Assembly: GCF_035222485.1 (NCBI RefSeq)
Contig: NC_085922.1
Span: forward strand, 15,001 to 79,000
DNA: 64,000 nt
DNA from: Podospora pseudoanserina
Taxonomy: Eukaryota > Ascomycota > Sordariomycetes > Sordariales > Podosporaceae
Direction: 5' to 3'
Of this stretch, positions 1-10,994 are shown one piece after another (positions within the stretch are counted from its first letter, which is position 1; every line of letters starts with the position of its first letter). The notes beneath the pieces are model-generated. The model was not told where the DNA came from. It worked only from the letters and a program-made list of their open reading frames with translations, and did not search any database. A program made the translations under genes and the position numbers.

Positions 1-480
1 GCAGCTGGGGGGCCCTTTAGCAGGGTGCGTTTTTTTTTCCAGCGGTCCTGCCGGGTGGCTGCCGGGTACGTGGCCTGTGGAGGGTGGGTGCCGGGTACGT
101 GCCCCGTGAAGGGGTCTCGTGGGGCGGTTGTCCTGGCTCTTCCTGTCTGGGGCCTTGGCTGGTTCTAATATCTGGGTGCGTCGATGATGGCACTGAATAA
201 TGACAACGGCTTTCTGGTTTCCTTTACGTCTACATGCACATGCCACCGCTGATACAGTTAAGGCCTACCTTTATGATATAGCCGTCGGATTTCTTGTTTC
301 GGCTTTCCCGTCTCGCCTGGGCTGCGGAGCCCCCGGGGGCCGTCAGCGGGGGTGGTAGCCCTGCGCGGGGCTGCCTGTGGGTGCCTGGCACGCCCGGGTG
401 GGAGCCCCGGGGGGAAGGGGCGGGTTTCGACTCCCGGGTAGCTACAGTGTGAACCCACGTAGCCGTCGGATTTCTTCGGA
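1..480. other. GC-rich stretch with a repeated 17-mer
   Basis: This stretch is G/C-rich, in sharp contrast to the AT-rich DNA that follows, and I recognise no gene in it. The word tagccgtcggatttctt occurs at 279-295 and again at 460-476 in the same orientation, 181 bp apart. The minus strand is open from 509 to 258 but the predicted peptide is low-complexity and proline/arginine-rich, so I do not call it a gene. Confidence 0.4.
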
Positions 481-1190
481 ATACTATAGCTCTCTATTGT
501 TAAATACATATTTCCGTAGTATATAATATAAGTTACAATTATTGGTATCTGAACTATTATACTCGAGATTAATTCTTTATTATATATTCTTTACCTATAC
601 TAAACTAAAATCATTTAAAAGTACCTTTAATTAAAATAACTTGTAAAAGTTCTAGATAAAGGTTTTTTATACGTTATAAACTTACTTTAACTTAATTATA
701 TATATACTAAAAGCGTCTTTTTACTATTATAGCCTTACTTAAAAATGTTTAAATGTGAGGCGTTTTATTTAGCTTAAGCAATAAAGGACCTTCTACTATA
801 ATTATTTAACCGGAGAATACGACTGCGGAATAGCTTATTAAACGAGTTGTAGAATTCGAGAGCGAGGTTTAATTAACAGGGGATTAGCTTATCGCTATAT
901 TAACTATACCTAGAACTAAGTTTCTAGTACCGAAGCGCTATACAAAATGGAAGGTAGAGCTTAGAACGTTTTTAACTTAATTTAAAACTTATTTTCGGTA
1001 CTATTTAAATACATTTCCTACCGAAGAGCCAAAGGTAATCTTCGCGGCTACTAGGCTTAGAGATTGGGCTTTTATATAGTTGTGCTTTAATTTTAACAAT
1101 TACTACGAAAAAGAAGAGGAGAATTAGGAAAAGATTATGGTTTAGTACTTCAAAAACCATTGTATTTTCGAGACTAGGCTTAAAGAGGTA
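481..1190 (+). mobile_element. LTR-retrotransposon gag fossil (Ty3/gypsy-like)
   Basis: This is a very AT-rich, heavily decayed copy. Conceptual translation of about 990-1190 still shows a gag capsid-type stretch (words such as VIFAATRLRDWAF), as found in fungal Ty3/gypsy gag. The part at about 485-675 is clearly related, in the same orientation, to 47,855-48,025. That second copy lies downstream of an LTR of the family called LTR-C here, so this fragment probably belongs to the same family. The element is broken many times over and incomplete; base composition suggests old, RIP-mutated DNA. Confidence 0.6.
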
Positions 1191-1799
1191 TATTAAAATA
1201 CAGCTTTTGTTTGTGGATTTTACAGTGTATCTGAGTCCTGTATATTACAGGGCCTCAGAGGCAAAACGATAGCTTGAATCAGCAGTGTTTAGGCTCGGCC
1301 TCCGGAAGCAATCCGAGGTCCCGGGAAGCCGAGCGCTAAGGCCGGTGCCCTGCAGTGGTCAAACGATAGCGGCAACGTAGCCTGCAGTGGCCAAACAGTA
1401 GCGGCAACGTGGCCTGTAACCTTATATTTTGTTAGCGTATTTAGCGGGCGTTCGGGCCCGGGAAGCGCGTGTTCAGGCCCGGGAACGGAGTTACCCTCGG
1501 GGAGCAAGTAAAGAGCTGAAGGCCTATAAGACCTCTGCCTTACACCCTATCCACTGTGGTATTTTTTAGTCTATAAGGTTTAATCAATATACTGGTTCAC
1601 TACATTTATTAGTGCCTTACAAGCCTATATTACATTAATTCTCTTCTATATATTACAGGGCGCCGCCCCTTAATTCTCTTTCCTTCAGTGCCACAGCAAC
1701 TGTTAAATGCTGCAGTTAAAGTCTTCTTCGCTCTTAGTGCACTGCGCGGATAGCTATTTCAGCCTATATTTACAAGCCTTAATAGCACCTATTTTAACA
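1191..1799 (+). repeat. LTR of family A, decayed copy (solo or fragment)
   Basis: About 609 bp, closely matching 41,851-42,440 over its whole length in the same orientation. Both copies share the start (TAAAATACAGC), a TATA-like CCTATAA box followed by the same CACCCTATCCACTGTGG segment, and an end in AACA. The other copy starts TGTT and ends AACA, as LTRs do. This copy carries many more C-to-T and G-to-A type differences, as expected for RIP. It directly abuts the gag fossil of a different family. No clear target-site duplication is visible. Confidence 0.7.
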
Positions 1800-3150
1800 T
1801 CTTGTTATAAAACTATAGAAGTACCCTGTACCCTTTTTTCTATTATAAAACTATAGTTAATAGGGATAATATACTTCTGATCCTTCTCACTATTCATCCT
1901 ACTATATTTCTTTTCCTATACAAAAGAGCCAGCCTTTTCATTCCCACATATTATATCCCAGAATATCCCACTGCAAGACCTTTGCCGTATAGTAGCCCAG
2001 GCTTTAATATCTTTAAATTTGTGTCAAGTAAGCTACCTTTTCTATATCGAGTTATTAGTAGCTTAAGTCTCGCTACTAAAAGCTATATATTCCTAGTCTT
2101 CCAGGTAAAGCTAAAATGCTAATTACTTATAAGTAAAAGCTAGTCGTTTAGCTCGGTATTAAGCGGTAGAACTTAATAAATATACCTAGTAACTCTTATA
2201 GCTGTAGTAAAGGCCATATCCTTCTAGTATTTAAATCCTTCTAAATACAGCTTTAAATCTAGCCAACTAAGCTTGCGAGCGATAGGGTCGTCATTGAAAA
2301 AGCGAGCAATACGGTACTTCTCTTCGTTGGTCAGTGAGAATTAAAGAGGGGTTAGGGACATATATAGCTATTTTTTGCTCACGTGTGAGCTCTAAGGCCC
2401 TATAAGCCCTAAAATGCCAGTGTGGCCGTTGTTGTCTTGCTAATTAAAGCCGGTAAAAACGCTCGGCCGAAAGCGAGTTGTAACTATCGTTTTTGTTGAC
2501 AAGAGCGTTAATTTCTGTGGTGTTAGTGGCCGAAGGTTTAATAGCCGTGGTGTTGCGCAAGCGGGTTTGTATTGCCTTAACAATTGAAAAGTGCCCTTGC
2601 TATAGAAATTAGTAGTAAAGTGACTGGAATTTAATGGATTTCGATATGGCGTATGTGGCTGTTAATCGCTGACATCTTAGTGATAGTTTTTGTGGGGTAA
2701 GTCACCCGCTACCATTTATTTTCTTAGTATAAATGTAATAGCAAATCGCTTTATCTAATTTATCGAGCTAGTTTATAATAAAAAAGTTGCCTTAAGGTAG
2801 TCAATACTAGCAATAACGGAAAACGTCATCGTCCTTAATAACTGCAATTAATCTATTAATTATTAATAGCTCTATGGATCCTGACTGCGGAAGGCTTGCA
2901 ACTAGTCCCAGTAATTAACCGTTGAACTAACTATCAAACTGCTCTTACAAGTGGGAGCAAGTAGTAATTGACGAGTAAAGGCTTATGGGCATTGCTGACA
3001 ATAAAAGAGGTTGACCAACGAGGAGAGGCTCAAAGTAATCAAACAAAGGAAAGCTGGTGCCAGAGCGCCAGGAAAAAAGAAAAGCTTGCAAAGCGCTGTT
3101 TGCAAGGCCCATATAAGGAAAAGCTTACAACCCACAGTTGTAAATAGTGG
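1800..3150. other. AT-rich decayed DNA with minus-strand coding remnants
   Basis: There is no intact gene here. On the minus strand, translations of about 2,560-2,100 contain protein-like stretches (for example EEKYRIARFFNDDP and SWLDLKLYLEGFKY) in an otherwise AT-rich, TpA-rich setting. They probably continue the decayed coding tract at 3,157-5,100. I cannot name the family. The decay looks old. Confidence 0.45.
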
Positions 3151-3156
3151 TGAAGA

Positions 3157-5100
3157 TTAGGTTGCCAGACCTGTGCCAATATCAGAGCTGACAGCGGTCA
3201 ACAGAGCCATCAGTCGGCTTGCATCGACTTTGGACCAGATTCCCATTACGCCAGCTGCTATTCTTGATGACGAAATCCTTGAAAATACTGGGTGTGGGTG
3301 AAGGCGGCATCGGCGGAAGTATCGCCTCAGGTCTGGTATAGCCAGTCTCATGTAAATAAATAAACAGCTGACTGCGCGAGGCAAAGGCGGTGCCGCAGGT
3401 TGAACGGGCGCAGGGCTGAGGCGAGCGGACCAAACGCTCCCGGCGTGGCTTGCCAGGCGAGGTCTTGGTCCCGGGCGAGGGTAAGGATGAGCGGGTTCGA
3501 GGGCCGTTGCCTGTGGAAGGCTTGTTGATAGGCTTGGTGCCAGGCAACGTCTTGTTACCAGAGGCTTGTTGCCGGGCAAGGCCTTGGTAGGCAGTGTTGA
3601 CTGTCGCTCAGGGGTGATGGGAGCCGGGGCGGCTGGCAAGGAGAGTGGAACGAAGTCCAAGACAAAGCCTTCACTGGGCCCGCAGCGGGATTATTGGCGT
3701 CAAAGTTGAGGGCATCGCGAAGACCTGTAATAGCTGTAGTAGATAAGGCGATGAAGTTGTTAGTGGGCTCAATTGAAATGGAAGATGCCACCATTGAACA
3801 GGATGACGTAATGGTCAAGGTTAAGCAAACGCTGCTCCGGACTATCAATGTAATCATGCAGCTGGAGTTGCTTGTTTTCCAGAGTCTTGACTTGATACTC
3901 AAGACCCTTAATTTGGCCTGCTTTTTCGTCCTTTTGCACAGAGTATATACGCAACGAGAGTTCTCTTTTGAGGGTGACGATTTCTTCGTCCTTCTGGTAT
4001 AACTAGTCTGTAAGGCTGGGTGCCGAAGGTGACGTAAGCTGCTGCTGTAAGGCTTTCTCAGAGCAGCCGTAAGGTCGTTGACGCGGCGTTCCAGAAATAA
4101 TGTGACCATTGGCTGTGGAACCTGGGCTTCTGCTCGTCGTCATCGTCAACAGTGAGGTTATCGTGAAAGTAGATACCACACTGATTGTAATATTCTTTGG
4201 TGTTGACGATGTGGGAGGGTGCGGTGGAAGTCGTCTTGACGGCTAGTTCGCTCGGGGTAGTATGACATTGGTGAGGGGGCACGTACTGGCGACTAGTAGG
4301 CCACTGCTCAGGCAAGGTCATCTTGACGGTCGGTTGCTGACGTAATGACGGTGCGGTCGCTCGGGAAGGGAGTTGCTGTGAGAGCTATAGGCTACTGAGC
4401 GAGCAAGACGAAAAGAGGTGTGACCTTATACCTATTGCCAGGGAGGGAGGGTGATGGTTCTAGTGACGGCGGCGACTTTATAAATAGCCTCGCGTTCGAA
4501 TCAACGAGCAAAAGCTTGCCCGGCTACCGGTGATCACTGGGCAAGTAGGTGGTTGTTGAAGGAGCAGTTGTCGTGGAAGAGTGGGTCGTCGGCTGAGCTC
4601 TTGGGAGGGCGGCCGGCGCGGCAGAAATCGTGGGCGGTGAGGCACTGGTCACCTAACAGTTCAACGCGGGGCGGTTGGCTGCCTGGGCTTGAGAGCGGGC
4701 AAGGGGTTGATTTTCGTCAATTGTGGTGGAAAACTATTGATTACGATGGAATTTGGAGAATTGGTGGCCGGCTTACAAGTTAACTGTGAAGCTGGCGGCG
4801 CGCTACAGAATTCCGACACCGGCAGGCGGTAAGCTTGTTTGAGCACCTTGATGGGCAAGGTAGACAAAGCAGTCAAGCTGCGTTGGCAGTAGAATTTGTC
4901 GTTTTTTGTCGACTTGGTGGATTTCGTCGTTTGACGTGAATTTGGCCGGCGTTGCCAGTGGTGGGTGTGCTGGACTGACTGTAAAGTCGGCCGTGAAGAT
5001 GTAATCGACACAGGATTTTGATGCTGGTTTCGGCGGAAGCGCGATTTTGCATGGGAAATAAATGGTGGGAAATAGGATCCGATTTTCTGGTGGGTATCAT
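3157..5100 (-). pseudogene. Decayed coding tract, unknown family
   Basis: The minus strand reads like former protein-coding sequence in several separate frames with near-normal GC. It contains a heptad-like coiled-coil stretch (about 3,954-3,790, with words such as GLEYQVKTLENKQ), a Pro/Thr/Arg-rich linker (about 3,660-3,350), and a Ser/Thr/Lys-rich N-terminal-like part at 5,011-4,661. No catalytic motif or known domain is recognisable. It could be a lineage-specific repeated gene or the gag-like part of an element. It is broken and incomplete, so no function is proposed. Confidence 0.35.
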
Positions 5101-5299
5101 GCTGTCAGACGGCGGTGATGTCGATCAAATTGATGTGGCTTCGGTTGACGCGGCGGTCGAATTGGGCCTTGCGCTCAGGGCGTTGGTCGTCGGGAGGCGA
5201 CGCGGCGGTCGGCTTGTTGACTTGGTGGGCTCGTGAAGTCGAAAATCGACCAACCTGCCTGGTTAAAAAGCTAGTCGCGCAGCGACGGAACTAACGCTA

Positions 5300-5704
5300 T
5301 TCTGAGGTAATCGATGAATGGTAGCAAGCTACCTATTTAACCCCCGGGGGGGCTTGGACAGAGGTAATAGTATAGGTATATTAGTTGTAAGTGTGGAGGA
5401 TGATGGTTGAATGCACGTGCCACAGGGACTTTCGCTTGCAAAGCACAACAGCTGCTAGAGAACAACTACAACCCCACGGGCCCCACTGTCGCGCTAGATA
5501 GCAGCACCCCACCCGTGGTCTCTGTGGGAAGCTAACGTGCATGGGTCCTGGGTCCAAATGCCAGGTAGCAGCAGCTTCAACTTTATATTTCGGATACACT
5601 GCAAAACAAAACAACTGTCAACTGCCCTGAAACTCCTGCGATCCGGGTACATCATCACCGAATCGTTATCGCGCACGCCAGCCCTCTAGCCACCTACCGG
5701 CAAG
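5300..5704. other. Intergenic region upstream of the BOS1-like gene
   Basis: Nothing recognisable as a gene lies here. This is the boundary between the repeat-rich left edge and the gene-dense segment. The 5' leader of the SNARE gene probably falls in its last 100 bp (CACGCCAGCCCTCTAG region). Confidence 0.4.
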
Positions 5705-6533
5705 ATGGTACGCCTAGCCACCTCAATCCACACCCCTCAGCCTTGCGCGCCCCTTGCTGACTGTTGATCTCTCTCACAAATAGAACACAACCTTCAATAG
5801 CGCCCTCAAACAATCCACCTCCCTCCGAAAAGATCTCTCCTCCCTCTCTTCCCCCGACGCCGACATTACCCCCGCCATCCTCGGCTCCGTCAGCGCCAGC
5901 CTCGCGGCCCTCTCCCGAACGATAGACGAGTACAATACACTCGCCAAGCAGGAGCTCAACAAGGCCAAGCAAGAGAAGGCCTTTGAGCGCATCAAGGACT
6001 TCAAGCAGGAAATCTCGTCGTACCGTGCCCTGCTCGACCGACTTAATAAGGACAGAGAAGAGCGGGAGTATGTGAACAACAGGGGGGAGCTGCTGGGGAG
6101 GAGGCCCTTTGCCGCGCAAACCCCTGAGAACCCATATACTGGCGCTACAGTGTCAGGTGTGCAGACTACTTCGGGATATGGGCATGCGAGGACGAACAGC
6201 ACGGTCGAGTCTGGCGGTGGGATGGGGATAGGGAGCGGTGATGTTATGCGGGAGTCGCATGCGCTGAGGGAGCAGGCGTTTTTCCAGCACACGAACTCGG
6301 CGTTAGATGATTACATTGCTAGGGGCCAGGCTGTATTGGGCGATCTGGGGCAGCAGAGGGAGATACTCAAAAACACGCAGCGGAAGCTGTATAGTGTTGG
6401 AAATACGCTCGGGATATCGGGAGATACTATTAGGATGGTAGAACGGAGGGCGAAGCAGGATAAGTGGATTTTCTGGGGAGGTGTCATGGGCTTTTTTTTG
6501 TTTTGCTGGTTAGTGTTGCATTACCTGCGGTAG
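5705..6533 (+). CDS. BOS1: Golgi/ER SNARE protein, BOS1 type
   Basis: The CDS is join(5705..5707, 5784..6533), 250 aa. It is a Qb-SNARE that acts in ER-to-Golgi vesicle fusion. The first exon is only the ATG. The intron at 5708-5783 runs GTACGC...AATAG and places the ATG in frame with an N-terminal Asn-Thr-Thr-Phe-Asn-Ser, as expected for BOS1. The protein has an N-terminal helical domain (about 1-110), a linker, a SNARE helix (about 150-225) with heptad hydrophobics, and a C-terminal tail anchor after RRAKQDKWIFWGG (about 227-250) that leaves only a few lumenal residues. Length and tail match the family. It converges with the thiamine pyrophosphokinase gene, with 144 bp between the stop codons. 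Confidence 0.88.
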
Positions 6534-6677
6534 TGTCCCGACCAGGGAGAGTGGGAAATAGTCATGAAGTGTGGAGTTTTGGCATGGTTTTACGGCAAAC
6601 TGGTACCAAGGTATATATGACCGAAGTTTTTGTTTTGTGAGCTCCGCCCCTCTGATCATCACAGCGAAAGCGTCCCA

Positions 6678-7575
6678 CTAGATTTCCCTCAGCGACATAG
6701 TAAATAGCACATCCTTAGTTGCTTCTACCTCGATGACTTGGGTCTCGGGCAGGATGTGGTTGCTGGTGCTCATCTGCCCCCCAAATTCCGTCGGCCAGTC
6801 CGTCACGTCCCATTCCAGGCCCTTGGTCGTGATGTAGCTCGGCTCTTTCATAGGCAGAATGCCTATCCACTTTGCGAACACGTCCTTCTCCCCTGCCGGA
6901 CCGTCCCTCACCCGGATGACGTGCTTTCTGCCTGCTTTGAGCATGAAGGTCAAAGACTCGCCGCTGAAGAAGTACATCTTGCCTTCGTTATAGTCGGGAT
7001 CCCGCTGAAACAGATATAAGTGGTGAAGCTGGGATATGCCGTGGTCGACTCTGCCCCCGAGGCTGCCAACGACGACGATGTCCTTCCCCTTGGGAGAGGG
7101 ACGATATTTCGCGCGGGTGTGCTCAACTGCTTTGGCGAAATCGGTCGAGTAGTCATCGCGGTAGTGTATCACGTTGGTGCGTCTTGGAGGGGTCTCGTAG
7201 TAGGTGCGCGCCACTTGGCTGATGGAATCCAGGTCACCGATGATAACATCGAGGTCGTCAAAGGAGGGGTCGGAATGAATGCCGGCTACATCGTGGAGGC
7301 AGTTGGCGGCACCGTCGGCGGCTATATGAAAGATGGCTGTAGAGGAGGTTGAGTTAATGTGTGGGGTAATGAATAGGTATGAAGGGGAGAGCAGGGGGGC
7401 ACGGACCATTATTCCATAGTCTCTTGATCATGCCGACATGATTGTGGATGGGCTGGTTGAGGATGAGAAGGGCGTAGTCGGGAGGTGCGTTACTGGATGG
7501 AGGACGGAAGATATCTGTAGGGTTCCATTCAATGATGGGCGAAGCCTTCTTTTGCTGGGGAATGCATGCAGCCAT
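6678..7575 (-). CDS. THI80: Thiamine pyrophosphokinase
   Basis: The CDS is complement(join(6678..7336, 7407..7575)), 275 aa. The enzyme transfers pyrophosphate from ATP to thiamine to make thiamine diphosphate in the cytosol. The 70-bp intron begins GTCCGT, ends CTACAG and joins ...LWNNA to IFHIAADGAAN. Family motifs are clear: ADGAAN, IGDLDSI, DDYSTDF (Mg/ATP and thiamine binding) and GSLGGRVDH in the N-terminal catalytic domain, with the C-terminal thiamine-binding beta-sandwich ending in LEWDVTDWP...MSTSNH. The start at MAACIPQQ is the first ATG that leads straight into the conserved N-terminus. Length fits fungal homologues. Confidence 0.9.
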
Positions 7576-8631
7576 GCTGTGATGCTCTGTTTGGCTGGTT
7601 AGTGTACCCTGCAGGATGATGACGGGGATGCGAGGATACCAGGTGGGTGGCGGGGGGAGCTTTAGGGAAAGGGCTTGATGTAAACTCCAATGCTGCGTGG
7701 TGGAACCTCTGAATTGTGCCCAGAATAAAAAGTTGGACAATGTGGATTGTAGGAGTTGATAGCCGGGTACATAAGTTCTGTGAGCTCTCTATATTCGAGT
7801 TTATAAGTGTTTGGAACTGAGGTCGCTACAATTTGAGCAAGGCTATAACACGGACAGCTCGGAGCAAACTGTTCAACAAGACTAGTGGAACCCTAACCCT
7901 AGGCATGGGAAACTATGACAGGAAGCACACAATATCTCTTTCTCAAAAGGATAGCTTTATGTGGGGGTCGCCTCGTAGGTAATTGAAGAGATGACACTGC
8001 TTACAAATGTCTGCCCCTATGGCTTTTCTTTTGGGGCCAAAAGCTTTCTGTGGTCTCTTTTATAGAACATAGTTTCTATAGGAAACTTTATACTTCCAAT
8101 TCCGCTCAACGCTTCGAGGCACCGAGGATAAAAACCGTCAAATCCACGCCGACGTAAGTGTGGATTCCATGTCTGCAGGCCTCAGTGGGGATGCTGTAAT
8201 TAGCCGCCCGCTGTAGGGATCAAGCAGCCTGATAACCTCACAGCCTCACGCCAAGGTAGGTAGGTACCGTAGTACCTTACCAAAATCGACTCGATCCTCT
8301 CGCCGCATTTCATCGAGCTGCAGCATATCGTGACATCCAGGCCGCGCACAAGCTTCCGTTCCCGTCCCAGTAGTTGTGGCACTGGCTGTGCCGCCCGCTT
8401 CCATGTTATCAGGAGGAATCCCGGTTGGGATATGAACCGCCTTATTGGCTGAATTTCAATGTCGGCATCCTTGATATCTTGAGGGCTGTGCGTTAAATGT
8501 ATGTGTTGGTCAACTTTGTTATCTGATATTGAAGTATATCGTTTCGACCTAGCACGCTCTAGACCCGACTTTTCGGTGACGCTCTCCTCAAATGGACGCC
8601 TGACAGGCGCCTTGACAACCGTTCATTCACC
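7576..8631. other. Intergenic region, about 1 kb
   Basis: No gene is supported. At 7,857-7,922 there is a stretch of about 65 bp related to 43,664-43,730 (see the findings). At 8,254-8,280 there is a GGTAGGTAGGTACC-type run that recurs in many intergenic spacers of this window. Confidence 0.45.
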
Positions 8632-8733
8632 ATGGTTGGTGAGTTAGGTATATATTCCAGCTATTTCCCACTGGCCCGTGGCAGCCCGGTTCAGCTGAAC
8701 ATCACACCCGACACCTTGTTTCAACTAGAGACC

Positions 8734-10698
8734 ATGATCATCTATAAACCATCAATCGTTTTGACCGCAGTGCTCTGTGCCGACCTTGCCGGAGCTCAGG
8801 ACTATGTCGGCCCAAACTTCGAAAGATGTCAAAAACGAGTCACCAGCATCTTGGAGGGAAAGGAGGAATGGAACGGCATCAACAACGTGACCGTAGAGCA
8901 GTACATATACCGTGGTGCCGTTCGGGGGATGAACTTCGAGTATGAGCAAACTTCCAGAGATAAGTTCATCACCATCACCACCGAGGGTTGCAAGGTGCTC
9001 TGTGAGAGCCCTGTCGACTTTTATTGGCACTCGGATATCACGACCACCCTCAGCATCATTTCCAACTGGATATTGCCTATCATGGCCTTGCTTTCCGCTC
9101 TTCCATACGATTCCTTGCACCGCAGGACGGCCGGGGCACCGTGGTGGCAGACCAGGATCATGGGGACCCTTCGCGCCCTGCTTAACTGGCTCGGGTCTCC
9201 CGAGACAGCCCTTACAAACACATTATTCAACATCCATCAGATGCACGAATGTTTAGCTGAAACCAAGTCATCAGGCCAAGGCATTTCGGGCAACAGCAAC
9301 CTGCGGTCACTCAAGATGGATGCCTACTACGTGCTCAGCTGCATAGGCCAGTTCAACATGCCCGATTTAAGCAGTGACGAGTTTTTGGAGCCCCTCGTTT
9401 ACGCCTTATTTAGAGGCTTTGTACACTTGGATGCTGGAGAGGCAGCCGCTCATGCCCAATCCACGACGTACCCGCCAGCCGGCACTACACCAGATCAAAG
9501 GGAACGGTCGGAGCAAGCGAAGGTGTGGACGAGAGAACTTCTTCAAGAAATGGCGTTTCAACTCAGGATGCTCCGTCGTCGAGGAATCTACCCATCACTT
9601 GTCAATGTGTTCCTCTTCTGCGTCGCCTACGCCATGGCCGTCGTCCTGGCTTTCAGCGACGTTGGCGAAAGAACCACAGCTCACGCTTTGGCTCTAGGTA
9701 TTCTAGTCAGCTGGCTGCCGCTGCTTGTCTTATTTTCCATTCTGGACCGGAATCCCATGTCGGCCGATCGGAGCAGGAAGTTGATGTCTCGATGGCTGTG
9801 GAACGCCGACGCAATCCGTCGGTGGGAGAAAGGTTCGGGAATCCCTGCTTCCCAGACTCCGCCGCCAGTCATGCCGGCGGGAGGTCCGCCTGCGTCACCG
9901 GACTGGTGGACATGGAACAAGGAAGAGAATTTGCGCGCGTTGCAGCTACCGCCCGGTCAAATGCCTCTATTTGGTCCCTTTCAGCAGCCGGTAAGATTCG
10001 ACCCCTTCATTGGAGAGTTTGTTGGCCAAGGAAGACAAATGGGCTACCATGGTCTGGCTTTTTCTGTTGTGCACAGTGTCTATGACAGCCACGGAACCGA
10101 TCGACGGATGAGGTCCATTCAGGAAATCGTGGAACATACGCGTGTCAGGCTCGATGGACCGCGGCCCTGGGCGTGGTGGAGGATGGCATTCATTTCACTA
10201 ACGATAGTTTGGCTCTTTGCCGGAATGGCATTTATGATCTCATACAACACTCCTACTGTCGGTTTCGCTTGTCGGTCTGGGTCCTACACAGTGTACGGCC
10301 TTCTTACCTTCGGTTCCTGGTTCTTGTCATTGCTGCCATGCTACAAACACCCTGATAATTGGATGAGAGCCGTGGCCCATGCCTTCAATGGACTGGCGCT
10401 TCTCACTCTCATACTCATCATCTTCGCCTCCTTCAGCGGTATTTTCAACAACTGCATATGCAAGGGAGGGCTGGCTGGATACTTGGACTTTGAGAGTGCA
10501 GAGTTCTACCGGAACCCAAACCATTTCAACGTCTATAAATGGTGGATGGCCGGTGCTATTGTGGGTGCTTTGCCCATAACCTTCAGCTTGCTTAGGGCAG
10601 CTTGGTTGTTGATTCGACTGAAGCCTCTGTGGCAGGCTTCGGAGCAACACAACCCACATGTGCGCAACCCCGGAGTTGATATGATCTGGTTGATTTAG
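8734..10698 (+). CDS. Orphan multispan membrane protein with signal peptide
   Basis: No introns; 654 aa from the ATG at 8734. An upstream in-frame ATG at 8632 would give 688 aa. The start at 8734 is preferred because it begins a clean signal peptide (MIIYKPSIVLTAVLCADLAGA, likely cut before QDYVGPNF). A lumenal or extracellular domain of about 120 residues follows. Hydrophobic segments lie near residues 110-130, 300-335, 495-520, 530-550, 565-590 and 605-630, separated by a large hydrophilic loop. I do not recognise a named domain; proteins of this layout are common lineage-specific membrane proteins in Sordariomycetes. Substrate and role are unknown. Confidence 0.7.
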   Translation: MIIYKPSIVLTAVLCADLAGAQDYVGPNFERCQKRVTSILEGKEEWNGINNVTVEQYIYRGAVRGMNFEYEQTSRDKFITITTEGCKVLCESPVDFYWHSDITTTLSIISNWILPIMALLSALPYDSLHRRTAGAPWWQTRIMGTLRALLNWLGSPETALTNTLFNIHQMHECLAETKSSGQGISGNSNLRSLKMDAYYVLSCIGQFNMPDLSSDEFLEPLVYALFRGFVHLDAGEAAAHAQSTTYPPAGTTPDQRERSEQAKVWTRELLQEMAFQLRMLRRRGIYPSLVNVFLFCVAYAMAVVLAFSDVGERTTAHALALGILVSWLPLLVLFSILDRNPMSADRSRKLMSRWLWNADAIRRWEKGSGIPASQTPPPVMPAGGPPASPDWWTWNKEENLRALQLPPGQMPLFGPFQQPVRFDPFIGEFVGQGRQMGYHGLAFSVVHSVYDSHGTDRRMRSIQEIVEHTRVRLDGPRPWAWWRMAFISLTIVWLFAGMAFMISYNTPTVGFACRSGSYTVYGLLTFGSWFLSLLPCYKHPDNWMRAVAHAFNGLALLTLILIIFASFSGIFNNCICKGGLAGYLDFESAEFYRNPNHFNVYKWWMAGAIVGALPITFSLLRAAWLLIRLKPLWQASEQHNPHVRNPGVDMIWLI

Positions 10699-10899
10699 GC
10701 AATTTCTTATGATTTTATTTGCGACCTGGTTACCCAGAAATACCAATCATCTTGTTCATCTGCATCATGTTTGTCTGTATTGTTCTTTTGCGCCCCTGAA
10801 AGAGCGTCAGCATTCCGCTGGTTACCTCCCTACCTTATTTACGGCGAGAGTCTTGGCACCACAGGTTGCTGCCTAAAACACACAGCTAAGATCTTGTTG

Positions 10900-10907
10900 A
10901 TATAAAA
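10900..10907 (+). promoter_or_regulatory. TATA-like box of the archaemetzincin-like gene
   Basis: ATATAAAA lies about 90 bp upstream of the ATG at 10995. A CT-rich leader (CTCTATTCACTCCCTCAATCACC region) follows just before the start, the usual arrangement of a fungal core promoter. Inference from position only. Confidence 0.35.
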
Positions 10908-10994
10908 ACCCCAGCGATGCTCTCTTTATAAACACGTATTCTTTTTACTCTATTCACTCCCTCAATCACCACGAATCCGTTTGGTCTCATAAAA

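Noticed and set aside
258-509. Minus-strand open frame of about 83 codons in the GC-rich left edge
   Set aside because: Low-complexity Pro/Arg/Gly translation, no domain, and flanked by decayed repeats.
7893-7906. CCCTAACCCTAGG at about 7,893 resembles a telomere repeat
   Set aside because: Only about two units, part of the 65-bp motif shared with 43,664, and no longer array.
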